Assembly (NCBI GenBank): GCA_023702235.1
Contig: JAMQCR010000001.1
Location: 2,604,001 to 2,668,000, forward strand
From: Neobacillus pocheonensis
GTDB taxonomy: Bacteria; Bacillota; Bacilli; Bacillales; Cytobacillaceae
Direction: 5' to 3'
DNA length: 64,000 bases
The translations under genes and the position numbers were made by a program. Shown piece by piece: positions 10,540 through 19,480 of the stretch. The notes below the pieces were generated by a model. The model made no database searches, was not told the origin of the DNA, and was given only the letters and a program-made list of their open reading frames with translations. Each line of letters starts with the position of its first letter. Within the stretch, counting starts at the first letter, position 1.

Positions 10540-10764
10540 CTGCCATAAAAAGCCTCCTTCGCTTCATCGGGGATTCCCAACATAGCAAAGAAGGCTCCAC
10601 AGTCTGTTTGATAGTACCCCCAACAGTCTTGGGGGAAAATAATTCTTCCAACCGAATTATTCCAAAGGTTAAAAAACCTTGTCATTTCAATACTTTTGGC
10701 GGGACTGCGTGGGAATCGTACCTTCCAGACCACACACGGTGGTCTCAAGTAGTTTTGAAGACTG
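10540..10764 (-). pseudogene. Relict of tRNA-Sec 3' half plus its downstream flank
   Basis: Bases 10540-10696 are about 90% alike to 18207-18364, and 10697-10764 match the tRNA-Sec gene from CCA through the T arm and long variable arm to the anticodon loop. The match ends abruptly at GAAGACTG; the tRNA 5' half is missing, and changes such as CGTACC for CGAACC spoil the T arm. This is what an old, partly decayed attachment-site copy would look like. Confidence 0.75.
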
Positions 10765-11193
10765 GACTTGTCTACTATGATTTTATTCCTGTATGTTAGA
10801 ATAAATTAATCCCCGCCAAATCAACTTCAAATGAGTTTTATTAAGAAAGTGTCACTAGTATTTTCTAATTAAATCACTAGTATTGATGTCAAATCTACTA
10901 ATATTAGTTTACTTTAATTATTTACAATTTCAAAACAAATAAAGTTTAATATTCTCATCTTTCAAAGGATAGTTCCATACTACACCGAGATGGACGTCAT
11001 TTGACCATCCTTCGTTACAGGAATGTCCTTGATATCTCATCGGTTACTGCAAGAAAATTAAAAATCAGTGCGTCTGGTGTGAAGGTCATGCCTCTTAAAC
11101 AATATTAACCGTTTGCTCTTATAGGCATATAAAAAAAGAAATAAGGATATTAGGGGCCAAGCATTGGAAAAAGTAAAATTGTTGAATTATATT
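10765..11193. other. Gap with possible gene relic
   Basis: No complete gene. On the plus strand an open frame of about 48 codons ending at TAA near 11108 reads RDGRHLTILRYRNVLDISSV and looks protein-like, but it has no start or ribosome site; perhaps a truncated gene end. A TTACTAATATT-like AT-rich stretch precedes it. Confidence 0.3.
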
Positions 11194-12066
11194 TTAATTT
11201 CGTTCCACAATGGTTGCTACTCCTTGCCTCCGCCAATACAAAGTGTTGCTATTCCCATGCGGCTATCACGTTTTAGCATTTCGTGAATAAGAGTAACTAA
11301 AATGCGTGCTCCACTGGCACCAATTGGATGGCCTAACGCAATTGCGCCGCCATTTACATTTAATTTTTCTTTATCAAAGTGAAGTTCACGGTCCACTGCA
11401 ATGGATTGAGCGGCAAAAGCTTCGTTCGCTTCAATTAAATCCATATTTTGTAATGATAAAGAATCCTTTTTAAGAACCTTTTTTACAGCAGTAACCGGGC
11501 CGATTCCCATAATGCTTGGATCCACTCCACCACCAGCATTCGCTTTTACGGTAACTAACGGTTTAATTCCTAATTCATCTGCTTTTTTACGACTCATGAT
11601 GACGAATGCTGCTGCCCCATCGTTTATTCCAGAAGCATTTCCAGCTGTGACAGATCCATCTTTGTTAAAGGCTGGGCGAAGCTTTCCCCAACCCTTCTGC
11701 AGTTGTTCCAGCACGGGGAAATTCGTCTTGGGCGAATACCGTTACTTGTCCTTTTCGCCCCGGCACTTCAACAGGGACAATTTCATCCGCAAAGCGATTC
11801 GATTCGATCGCAGCTTGAGCCTTGGCTTGGCTCCATGCAGAGAATTCATCTTGTTCTTCACGAGAAATTTCATATTTTGCAGAAAGATTTTCAGCTGTAA
11901 CACCCATATGATAGTTATTGAAGGCACACCATAATCCATCGTGAACCATGCTGTCCACCAATTTTTGATCTCCCATCTTAAACCCATCGCGAGCTCCCCT
12001 AAGCAAAAAAGGAGCCTGGCTCATATTTTCCATTCCTCCGGCAACAACCACTTCTGTTTGATTCAT
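11194..12066 (-). pseudogene. phaA: Acetyl-CoA C-acetyltransferase (thiolase), 5'-truncated and frameshifted
   Basis: Thiolases condense two acetyl-CoA to acetoacetyl-CoA, the first step of PHB synthesis. Recognisable parts: [55 protein letters not shown] and CIGGG. The first ~105 residues, including the acylated active-site Cys, are absent: the frame begins at NQTEVVVAGG, directly behind unrelated upstream DNA. There is also a frameshift near 11690 and one near 11215, where the family C-terminus GVATIVERN lies in another frame and ends at 11194. The missing head means this copy cannot be active, whatever the indels. It is divergent from the phaR-phaB genes but in the same locus. Confidence 0.8.
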
Positions 12067-12337
12067 GTTGAGTTCTCTCCTTTAAAAGTTATTTATTTTT
12101 AATCATATAAAATAACTGTTAAATCTTTTAAAAGGAATTAAGAATACAGGTAACCTGAAATTTTTTCTTTCCAATTGATATCCTGTCTTTACCCAAAACG
12201 AAATATGCAAAAGGCAGACTATAAGTTGTTGGTATTTGGAAAATACTGTGGTTGTGGGGAAAAACATTAGATAAGCTTTTTAGGAGATCTTTTTCGTTAC
12301 AGATTGTTCTTTAGTGGTAGGATATAAATTGTATTTA
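12067..12337. other. Gap downstream of phaP
   Basis: About 270 bases between phaP and the thiolase relict; AT-rich, no gene seen. The missing 5' end of phaA would have been expected here. Confidence 0.4.
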
Positions 12338-12367
12338 GAAAAAAGAACAGCGAAAATCCGCTGTTCT
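12338..12367 (-). terminator. Terminator of phaP
   Basis: AGAACAGCG/CGCTGTTCT-type stem with a short loop, followed on the minus strand by six T. It overlaps the phaP stop codon. Confidence 0.8.
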
Positions 12368-12878
12368 ACTTAAACAAATTAAATGCCATTTTTGTGTTGG
12401 ATTCAAATAAATCCATAAATCCTTTTTGTGCAGTTTTAAATTGATTTAAAGCCTCTTCACGAATCTTTTTTTGCTGTTCGATACTATTTTTAATCGATAG
12501 TTGGAACTGCTCTTGTGCCTGATTTAATAAATTTAAACTTTCTTTGTATGGAGTGGGAGTTAACTGTTTAACACGGTTATTTATTTCATCTAGTTGGGCA
12601 TTCCACTTTTCGAAAGTTTGGCTTGTTTGTTCACCGTAAACTGTTTCAACATTTTGCTTTACGTAATCGCGAACTTCTGCAATTAATTTTTTCTGTTGTT
12701 CCTGGATTAAGTCCATGTCACCGGCAATTTTCTCCAATGATTCTTTTTGAGTTGTAAATGTTTGAAGTAAAAGATTTTCTACTTCTTTTTGAGAAGCGGA
12801 CACCTTGTCCAAACTGTTTGTCCAAATGTTTACTAGTGATTCACCAAAATTAGAAACGAACTCATTGTTTACTTCCAT
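12366..12878 (-). CDS. phaP: Phasin, PHA granule-associated protein
   Basis: Coats polyhydroxyalkanoate granules and limits their coalescence. About 170 residues, almost wholly amphipathic helix rich in Gln, Glu and Lys, with FVSNFGESLVNIWTNSLDK at the start and NLFK at the end, as in Bacillus PhaP. Start ATG 12878 is set by GAGGAGGT 8 bases upstream; the ATG at 12896 has none. Divergent from phaR-phaB-phaC across a 180-base gap, the arrangement known from Bacillus megaterium and B. cereus. Confidence 0.85.
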   Translation of the reverse strand: MEVNNEFVSNFGESLVNIWTNSLDKVSASQKEVENLLLQTFTTQKESLEKIAGDMDLIQEQQKKLIAEVRDYVKQNVETVYGEQTSQTFEKWNAQLDEINNRVKQLTPTPYKESLNLLNQAQEQFQLSIKNSIEQQKKIREEALNQFKTAQKGFMDLFESNTKMAFNLFK

Positions 12879-13061
12879 TATAAAATACCTCCTCAAAAAT
12901 AAATAACACTATATGTAAATTACACCTATGTGAGAAGTTTGTCAAATAATTATTATTTTAAGTAATTACTTTTTCTTCATATCTTTACCCTAAACTTTAT
13001 TTAAAATTTATTGGGTACCATAAGTGTTAGCAAAATTGGAAATAGTGGAGGCGACAAATAA

Positions 13062-13652
13062 ATGACTCAAAACTTAGACATGTTTGAAATGTGGAAAAAC
13101 TATTTTAACCAGTCCATTACCTTAATCGATGAAAAAATGAAAGAACAATTTCCATCACAGGCCATGGGGCAGATCTTGGATATGAATCTTATGTTCCAAA
13201 AAATGTTAAATGAAACAACAGAACGTTATTTTGAGCAGATGAATGTCCCAACCCGTACGGACATTGCAAAAATCTCGTCTCTTATCGTCAATGTGGATAC
13301 AAAAGTTGATGACTTAGAAGAGCTTTGGGAAGAAACGAGAGCTAAACAACTAAACCAAGCAGAACTGCGATCCGAAATTAAAGATTTTGGAAAAGAACTA
13401 AAAAGTCTAGACGCTAAACTTAACCAAATCCTTACTCAAGTAAATTCTCTAATCGAAGTAAATAATAAAAAAGCTGCAGAGGTCAACGCGGCTGACGATA
13501 ACAAGGAAGCAGCAAAGATTACCACGGCTGCTAATAACAAAGAAGTGACAAAGATCAACGCGGCTGCAAAAAACAGGAGAACAGCAAAGAACAAAGTAGC
13601 TGCCAATAACAAAAGAGCAGCAAGTAACAAGGATGAGCAAAACAGCCTGTAA
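13062..13652 (+). CDS. phaR: Class IV PHA synthase subunit PhaR
   Basis: Small subunit of the Bacillus-type (class IV) PHA synthase, needed for PhaC activity. The N-terminal ~140 residues fit PhaR (MFEMWKNYFNQ, VPTRTDIAKISSLIVNVDTK, then a coiled coil). The final ~50 residues are a tandem Asn/Lys/Ala-rich tail (units like AANNKEVTKIN) from about codon 145 on, encoded by repeated AA(C/T)AAC(A)AA. GTGGAGGCG precedes the ATG. Intact, although its partner PhaC is truncated downstream. Confidence 0.85.
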   Translation: MTQNLDMFEMWKNYFNQSITLIDEKMKEQFPSQAMGQILDMNLMFQKMLNETTERYFEQMNVPTRTDIAKISSLIVNVDTKVDDLEELWEETRAKQLNQAELRSEIKDFGKELKSLDAKLNQILTQVNSLIEVNNKKAAEVNAADDNKEAAKITTAANNKEVTKINAAAKNRRTAKNKVAANNKRAASNKDEQNSL

Positions 13653-13700
13653 AATTCTTCAACATTTAAAACAACAACCTAAATAAAGGGGTTGGTCTAA

Positions 13701-14442
13701 ATGGCAGATTTAAATAAAAAAGTTGCGATTGTCACTGGTGGGAGCAGAGGAATCGGTGCAGCGATTTCCATGGAATTAGCAAGGAACGGCGTAAAAGTGG
13801 TCATCAACTATAACAGCCGCAATGAGCTGGCAGAAAAGGTGGTCGCAGAAATAAACGAAATGGCAGCGAAGCTTATGCAGTGCAGGCAGATGTTTCAAAA
13901 TTAGCAGATGCTGAAAAATTAATAAAAGAAGCTGTTAACCATTTTGGCAGACTAGATATCCTTGTTAATAATGCAGGGATCACTAGAGATAAGTCCTTTA
14001 AAAAACTTAGCGAAGAAGACTGGAGAACAGTTATTGATGTGAATTTAAACATCGTTTACAATACAACCTCCTTTGCTTTGCAGCAGCTGCTTGAATCAGA
14101 TGCGGGCGGATCATCAACATTTCGTCTATTATCGGCCAGGCTGGCGGCTTTGGGCAGACCAATTATGCTGCAGCAAAAGCTGGAATGATTGGTTACACAA
14201 AATCTCTTGCTCTGGAGCTTGCAAAAAGCGGTGTAACGGTTAATGCGATAGCCCCGGGATTTATAGACACAGAGATGGTTAAAGCCATTCCGGAAAATAT
14301 TCGCGAATCAATAGTCGCAAAGGTTGCGCAACGCCGATTTGGTCAGCCAGATGAAATCGCAAAAGGAGTTATTTACCTATGTAAAGATGGTGATTATATC
14401 ACTGGGCAGCAGTTAAATATTAACGGCGGGCTGTATATGTAG
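13701..14442 (+). CDS. phaB: Acetoacetyl-CoA reductase PhaB, with two frameshifts
   Basis: NADPH-dependent SDR that reduces acetoacetyl-CoA to (R)-3-hydroxybutyryl-CoA. The pieces in order: TGGSRGIGAAISMELARNG, the dinucleotide-binding glycine motif (13701-~13865); NNAGITRDKSFKKLSEEDW (~13880-14110); and MIGYTKSLALELAKSG to YITGQQLNINGGLYM (14185-14442). The catalytic Ser/Tyr/Lys segment ISSIIGQAGGFGQTNYAAAK is present but split by the second break. Each break needs one added base in a G/C run (ATGGGC near 13860; GGGCCGG or GGGGCGG near 14105). Sequencing errors are plausible. Follows phaR by 48 bases. Confidence 0.85.
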
Positions 14443-14508
14443 CGAGATCATTCCCTATCGTTAGGATACACCATACGATTCGCATTACTTTGAAAGGTGT
14501 GAGGAATT

Positions 14509-14739
14509 ATGAGGATCCCAACTATAGAAGAACAGATGTCTGCAGCTATGCCGGAGCAATACCAAAATTATTATGCAAAAATAAAAAGAGCAGCTGAAGT
14601 ATTAACGAAGGAAGTAAAATTTATCACAACCTTAATATTTAATAACCACAAAAATCCCATTAATTTCCTAATTAGGTTATCTATTTTTTCAAACTATCTT
14701 ATAAAAGTAACAAAATTAACTGAAACTCATACTATATAA
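14509..14739 (+). pseudogene. phaC: PHA synthase PhaC, N-terminal stub
   Basis: Only about 35 N-terminal residues fit class IV PhaC (IEEQMSAAMPEQYQNYYAKI, KRAAEVLTKE). After that the frame turns into AT-rich unrelated sequence and stops at 14739. The alpha/beta-hydrolase core with its lipase-box Cys is gone; no further PhaC sequence follows. It stands behind phaB with AAAGGTGTGAGGA before the ATG. A deletion or old insertion ended the gene near 14615, so this strain cannot use this locus to polymerise PHA. Confidence 0.75.
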
Positions 14740-14765
14740 AAAACTCTTTGAAAGAGGTGTGACAA

Positions 14766-14975
14766 TTGACTCAATATATTCATACTGGTGCACATCCTGG
14801 ACATGCTGGAGCTTGTATTGCACAATATAACCACTTAACCTATAGCCACTCTCCCCATCACTCTTCTCATCACAATCACATAATGCCCTATAATCAGCAA
14901 CCATTTACAGTTCATAGTCATTATGGGAATCCTTCCTGGAGACCGCCTGGGTCTTCATTTCCTTATTTATATTAA
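14766..14975 (+). CDS. Small His-rich, probably spore-associated protein
   Basis: 69 residues, 13 or so His, many Ser, Tyr and Pro (YSHSPHHSSHHNHIMPYN), no Lys. The composition resembles small spore-coat proteins. Start TTG lies 7 bases behind AAAGAGGTG. No family name can be given. It lies just after the phaC stub, on the same strand. Confidence 0.55.
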   Translation: MTQYIHTGAHPGHAGACIAQYNHLTYSHSPHHSSHHNHIMPYNQQPFTVHSHYGNPSWRPPGSSFPYLY

Positions 14976-15131
14976 AGTTTAAATGAGCTGTTTGATTTCG
15001 AGGTTTATAACAATCAGATAGCTCGTACTTTCATTTTTTCACTCTCCTACATATTGCAAAGTATGGGTCAAAAACGTCATGAAGGAGGCATTTCTCTACT
15101 TAAACTATCCTGCCCCATTACTTGAAGAATA

Positions 15132-15163
15132 AAAAAGCATTACCGTTACTCCAGTAATGCTCC
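15132..15163 (-). terminator. Terminator
   Basis: AGCATTAC and GTAATGCT arms with a ~10-base loop, then T-rich on the minus strand; it follows the stop of the 15169-15627 membrane protein. Confidence 0.7.
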
Positions 15164-15168
15164 AAAAC

Positions 15169-15627
15169 TTAACTTTTTTCAATCTTACAAATCCACTTAT
15201 AAAAATTCAGTAAAATAACTAACAAAAGAGGGTCAACAAGTAAAGAATACTCCAATTTCCACCACCCATAATTGAAGTACCCCCAAGGTTCTGGAAGTAA
15301 TGCTATTTCTTCATAAATCAGCATAAACAATATCCAATAACTATAATAAAGAATTCTTTTTAATAATGGAGAGTTAAAAGGATACCAATTCAAAAACATC
15401 ATATTTACAGGTGGTAAAAGCATTGTAATGTTAGGTAAAGCTTCCCAATCTACATCTTGTGTAAAGTACCAATAACCGTGGTATTTTTGGTCAATAAATA
15501 AATCAGCAATAGTCTGTAAAGTAATGGTGAACAACCAAATATGAATAATCTGATTTTTAGTAAGTCGCTTGTTAGTGATAAAAGCAATCAAATTAAAAAG
15601 AATAACAGCTATAATAAGTCCAATCAT
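15169..15627 (-). CDS. Membrane protein, CBO0543-like
   Basis: 152 residues with four or five predicted membrane helices: 1-17, 28-45, ~66-80, ~88-105, ~125-145. Conserved-looking motifs are YHGYWYF after the second helix and EEIALLPEPWGYFNYGWW before the last. These features match the CBO0543 family of small Bacillus/Clostridium membrane proteins of unknown function, as far as I remember it. ATG follows AAAGGACA. Confidence 0.55.
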   Translation of the reverse strand: MIGLIIAVILFNLIAFITNKRLTKNQIIHIWLFTITLQTIADLFIDQKYHGYWYFTQDVDWEALPNITMLLPPVNMMFLNWYPFNSPLLKRILYYSYWILFMLIYEEIALLPEPWGYFNYGWWKLEYSLLVDPLLLVILLNFYKWICKIEKS

Positions 15628-15783
15628 AAAAATGTCCTTTTCACTAATTTTCTCTTATCATTGTTCAATTATTCTAAACCGTTAGCAGAATATGAAAAAG
15701 CCATCTATTTGGCAGCTGGTCCATCAACTCTTGCACCCGTTACTTTAAGTTAAATTCTTCACAATCTCAATCAAGAAACGAAA

Positions 15784-15815
15784 AACAGCAACCCATAAAA
15801 GAGTTGCTGTTTTTA
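15784..15815 (-). terminator. Bidirectional terminator
   Basis: AACAGCAAC and GTTGCTGTT arms, 10-base loop, A run before and T run after. Lies ~130 bases beyond the YciI-like gene. Confidence 0.8.
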
Positions 15816-15945
15816 ATTCTAGTACCCGTTTGTTCAACAAAGTCAATTGAAATAACCACATATCTTCTTTTGACCAACCTGTTTTCAATCATCGCTTGTC
15901 CACTTATGATTAGACTTTCACTAACGATAGCATCATCAAAGGGTG

Positions 15946-16272
15946 TTATTTAGGTAATGTCGCCTTCATCGGATAAGATTCCATTGTCATTACTCCTGCA
16001 ATAACGGCGGGATCTTCTGCGATGAGTTTTGGAACTTGAGCTTTATTCTCAACTTCGATGATTGCGAGTCCATGTGGGGCTTTAGGATTTAGAACCGGTC
16101 CGAAAACCAAAGCAATCCCCTGATTCTGCTTGTCCGTCCAATAGGCGATGTGTTGTAGCATGATGTTCCTTTCTTCTTCGGTCATGTCCTGATGAAAAGT
16201 TTCTCTTGGCGGAGTAGACTTTACCATGAAGTGTATTTTTTCCGGATTGTTGCTTGAGATGTTGTTCGACAT
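15946..16272 (-). CDS. YciI-like (YCII-related) protein
   Basis: 108-residue ferredoxin-fold small protein. HFMVKSTPPRETF, HIAYWTDKQNQG, FGPVLNPKAPHGLAIIEVE and the spacing of the central His and Asp fit the YCII family, whose biochemical role is mostly unknown; members occur with sigma factors or in aromatic catabolism. ATG is preceded by GAAGGAGGGTTT. Single gene; the next gene upstream is a small coiled-coil frame. Confidence 0.75.
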   Translation of the reverse strand: MSNNISSNNPEKIHFMVKSTPPRETFHQDMTEEERNIMLQHIAYWTDKQNQGIALVFGPVLNPKAPHGLAIIEVENKAQVPKLIAEDPAVIAGVMTMESYPMKATLPK

Positions 16273-16420
16273 TGCGAAACCCTCCTTCAGTCTGAATTTG
16301 TATTTTCACGACACAATGCTGAACTTCAATTATGCCCTAAATCCCTTCCGAATCCAATCAGCACGGATGAATTCGATTGACCTCATTCTTATAGGACTAA
16401 ACTGCCCCTTTCATTCAATA

Positions 16421-16444
16421 AGAAAAGGCTGCCGTTTAGCAGCC
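16421..16444 (-). terminator. Terminator
   Basis: GGCTGC/GCAGCC stem with a six-base loop and TTTTCTT on the minus strand, downstream of the small coiled-coil gene. Confidence 0.65.
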
Positions 16445-16659
16445 AACTATTTAATGAAAGCCCACGATATGAGTGATTCCGTTAGTGACTATGATTTAAT
16501 AATCTGGTATCAGAAGCATTTAATAGTTTTTTATGCTCATTAATGTATCCTTTAAAGATGATGAAGTTAAAGTGGCAAATTATGAGAGACAATCCTTACT
16601 TTACGTTTTTACCTTTACTAATAAATAAGTTAAAAACAACGGGGGCGCTCCCATTCTTT

Positions 16660-16788
16660 TTATTGTTTTTTCAATTCATTTACAATCTCATTAATGCGTT
16701 TTTCCACTTCATAAAGATTCTTCTGCATCCGATCACGCCGACTGGTCAAGACCTGCAATTCCTGTTTCAATTCCTCTGTTTTGCTCAT
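16660..16788 (-). CDS. Small coiled-coil protein, 42 residues
   Basis: Reads MSKTEELKQELQVLTSRRD then EVEKRINEIVNELKKQ, a heptad-like charged helix. ATG follows GGAGGGGAAATC, a strong site. No function recognised. Confidence 0.55.
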   Translation of the reverse strand: MSKTEELKQELQVLTSRRDRMQKNLYEVEKRINEIVNELKKQ

Positions 16789-17113
16789 GATTTCCCCTCC
16801 GGATTATGATATATCATTAGTATGCTAGCAGAAAAACCATTTTTAGATGGGTTTCATTGAGATAACCCTAATAAAATTGATCTTTTTTATTATTCTTATC
16901 AAAATCAATTAAATTTCATTATAATTCGTTAAAATCTTCAATTCCTTTTTCACTTTGTTCATTATGTATTAACTTTATTTTTAAATTATACTGCCAGTTA
17001 CCTCAATAACAAAACCTTTTCTTGTACTTAAAAGGTGTAAACGTAAGGCAAAAAAAGTAGAGGCGAATGAATACATTCTTCTATACTCTTGGAGGAGTCA
17101 GTTCCCCAATAGT
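16789..17113. other. Gap, nothing certain
   Basis: About 325 AT-rich bases between the small coiled-coil gene and the MDR oxidoreductase; no gene or RNA seen. Confidence 0.35.
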
Positions 17114-18109
17114 TTACCATTCATTTGTCAATACGACCTTTCCAATTGCCTTATTTGATTCTAGTAGAGTATGTGCTTCCTTTACTTGATTAAAATTGAA
17201 AACCCTCTCATCGACTAACGGCTGAAGTTTCCCTTTCTCTACAAGATTCGTTACTTCTCGTAATATTTTCCCGTAGTCCTGCCTTTGCTCCTTATTAATT
17301 ACTTTTAAAAGCATGAAGGTAATATGTAAGGATAGTGCCTTGGCATGGAGAGGAGACAAATCATGCGTTGAGCGTGCCGCGATTGCTAATATTTTTCCGT
17401 AAGTGGCAGCAGCCTGGAAAGACCGATCGAGGTTTTCGCCACCAACCGTATCAAACACAATGTCAAACCCTTTTCCATCTGTATGTTCCTTTACGTACTC
17501 CTCCACTGATTGTTCCCGATAATTAATGGACACATCTGCACCCAAACGCTTTCCTATGCTTAACTTTTCCTCAGATGAAGCCGTTGTGAATACTTTTGCA
17601 CCGGCTAGCTTTGCTAGTTGAATTGCCACATGACCTACCCCGCCTGTGGCTGCATGAACAAGTACCGTTTGCCCGTTTTGAACATTTGCACGATTATAAA
17701 GTGACTCCCATGCAGTAATTGTTACTAGAGGAAGCGCCGCTGCTTGTACCATCGATAAATTTTTTGGTTTAGGAGCTAGAAGCTGCACATCCGCAAGCAT
17801 ATATTCAGCAAGGGCACCGCCTGTTCCTTTAAAACCACCTGCGCAACCAAAGACTTCATCACCGACCTTGAACTCTGTTACTCCTTCTCCGACCTCTACA
17901 ACAGCTCCTGCTACATCGCCGTGTAACACCGCCGGAAACTCTGGTGCAACTGCTGGTACCGCTCCGCTGCGAATCTTTGTATCAATCGGATTTACACTTG
18001 TTGCTTTAACTTCAATAACAACATGCCCAAGAATTGCTTCAGGCTTAGGAACCTCAGCAATCTCAAAAAAAGATGGATCTCCAAATTTTTTAATCACCTG
18101 TGCTTTCAC
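17114..18109 (-). CDS. MDR-family NAD(P)H quinone oxidoreductase / zinc-free alcohol dehydrogenase
   Basis: 331 residues. The GroES-like domain comes first (TSVNPIDTKIRSG, FPAVLHGDVAGAVVEVG), then the Rossmann domain with VLVHAATGGVGHVAIQLAKLAGA near residue 150. The structural-zinc Cys cluster is absent, as in quinone reductases. GTG start behind GGAGAGGAG. It would reduce quinones or alpha,beta-unsaturated carbonyls with NADPH. It stands immediately outside the left tRNA-Sec copy. Confidence 0.85.
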   Translation of the reverse strand: MKAQVIKKFGDPSFFEIAEVPKPEAILGHVVIEVKATSVNPIDTKIRSGAVPAVAPEFPAVLHGDVAGAVVEVGEGVTEFKVGDEVFGCAGGFKGTGGALAEYMLADVQLLAPKPKNLSMVQAAALPLVTITAWESLYNRANVQNGQTVLVHAATGGVGHVAIQLAKLAGAKVFTTASSEEKLSIGKRLGADVSINYREQSVEEYVKEHTDGKGFDIVFDTVGGENLDRSFQAAATYGKILAIAARSTHDLSPLHAKALSLHITFMLLKVINKEQRQDYGKILREVTNLVEKGKLQPLVDERVFNFNQVKEAHTLLESNKAIGKVVLTNEW

Positions 18110-18206
18110 TTGTTATCACACTCCTCTCCTATCATTTTAAACTAAGCCTCTATAACCTTCAAAATAATGTGAATTTTGGAATTATCTTTTACAACCTGCC
18201 CCCTTT

Positions 18207-18258
18207 TGCTTAATAAAAAAGCCTCCTTCGCTTCATTGGGGTTCCCAACATAGCAAAG
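18207..18258 (-). terminator. Terminator downstream of the left tRNA-Sec copy
   Basis: On the minus strand GAGCCTTCTTTGCT pairs with AGCGAAGGAGGCT (two G-U) and is followed by TTTTTTAT. A second hairpin, CCCCCAA..TTGGGGG, lies at about 18284-18303. The whole flank is repeated at 10540-10696. Confidence 0.65.
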
Positions 18259-18364
18259 AAGGCTCCACAGTCTGTTTGATAGGACCCCCAACAGTCTTGG
18301 GGGAAAACAATTCTCCTAACCAAATTATTCCAAATGTTAAAAAACCTTGTCATTTCAATACTTT

Positions 18365-18461
18365 TGGCGGGACTGCGTGGGAATCGAACCCACCAGACCA
18401 CACACGGTGGTCTCAAGCAGTGTTGAAGACTGTGGAGGACACCAGTACCCCATTCAGCCCC
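18365..18461 (-). tRNA. selC: tRNA-Sec (UCA), left copy
   Basis: 97 bases, identical to the copy at 27463-27559. Acceptor GGGGCTG pairs with CAGTCCC, the discriminator is G and CCA is encoded. The anticodon loop CTTCAAC holds TCA; the long variable arm has GACCAC/GTGGTC; the T arm is GTGGG-TTCGATT-CCCAC. A UGA-reading tRNA with a long variable arm and long acceptor is tRNA-Sec. Upstream, a weaker -10 (TATAAA) is seen without a good -35. Forms the left boundary of the 9.1-kb element. Confidence 0.88.
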
Positions 18462-18617
18462 TTGTAATTCCTTTTATATCAACGTTTCTAGCGTGTTCCT
18501 CGCAAGTCTTTTTGCAAAGTTCTCGTAAGTTTCACTCTTAATCACTACAGTCTCTATTATTGTATAAATAATTAATTTTATCAAGAATGATTTATAGAAA
18601 AACTTTTATTACAATCC

Positions 18618-19434
18618 TTAATCTAGGACACTAAAGTTTAAATTAACAATTATTTCATCAAGAGAAAAAGTAGTTTTTTGAGTAAACTTTTTAAGTTCTT
18701 CCCAAAACGCCCAATCAGTGCTAAACCTTCCTAAGTCACACATATTACCTTCCTCGGTTCTATATGCATCACCAATAAAACCGTATCTTTGAAGAAAATT
18801 AAAATGTTTTTTAAACTCTGGAAAATCTAATGTAGTTACAATTTGAACCTCGTCTAGAGGAATCATTGTCCAATCACGTTTTGGGATAGACCTTTCAAGC
18901 ATAATCACAAAAATTTTACGTGTATCTGGGGTAAGTTTTTTCAATTTATCTACCCATTCGTTTACTTCATCGACATTTTCTAGTAAATCTTCTTCTGGGA
19001 CTCCCCAGCCTAAAACCTCATTTATTTTCAATAGATTCCTAGGATAATGGCTTGTTTGTAATGCGGTTATATCTTCAACAGATTGTTCCAGTTTTGAGAT
19101 AATGTTCCGCAAATTTATTTTCATGTGCCTGTTTCATTACTTTTAACCTTTCAACAGGATATTCATCCACACTGTTAGTTGCTATATGATGTTCGTAACA
19201 CATCAGCATTAGGTTGCTGATATGCCTTCTTTCCTCATTTGTCATATCTGGATTAAATCGTTCTCCACCTGGCATTGCAGCTTCAATATGGCATACCTGA
19301 CCAACAAAATTTCCTTCACTATCAATCATTCTTGCAGTACAACTTGTGTATGCACATTGATTTCCAGATTTTAAATACAACTCTCTTAAAGTAGCAGTTG
19401 TCGGTGTAAGTCTTACTACTTCTTCTTCAGCCAT
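18618..19434 (-). CDS. HNH endonuclease-domain protein, frameshifted
   Basis: The first ~117 residues carry an HNH/zinc motif: CAYTSC, QVCHIEAAMPGG (H of the HNH), ISNLMLMCYEHHIAT. Start ATG 19434 is set by AAAGGAG 8 bases upstream. A stop at 19075 is overlapped in another frame by a 168-codon stretch (19124 to 18618). Shifting one base at 19110 joins KFAE to IISKLEQSVEDIT and gives one protein of ~272 residues. I think this is one gene with a one-base error, the second half being an all-helical domain of unknown function. Possibly a DNA-targeting defence or signalling HNH protein of the element. Confidence 0.65.
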
Positions 19435-19480
19435 GATTTTCTCCTTTAAATAATATATCATTGTTGAAACCACAAAAATT

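Noticed and set aside
13480..13650. PhaR tail repeats as a mobile or CRISPR-like repeat
   Set aside because: They are in-frame codon repeats giving a low-complexity Asn/Lys/Ala tail, usual for PhaR-type proteins.
18365..18461. tRNA-Ser, which also has a long variable arm
   Set aside because: The seven-base anticodon loop CTTCAAC places TCA as the anticodon, reading UGA, not a serine codon.
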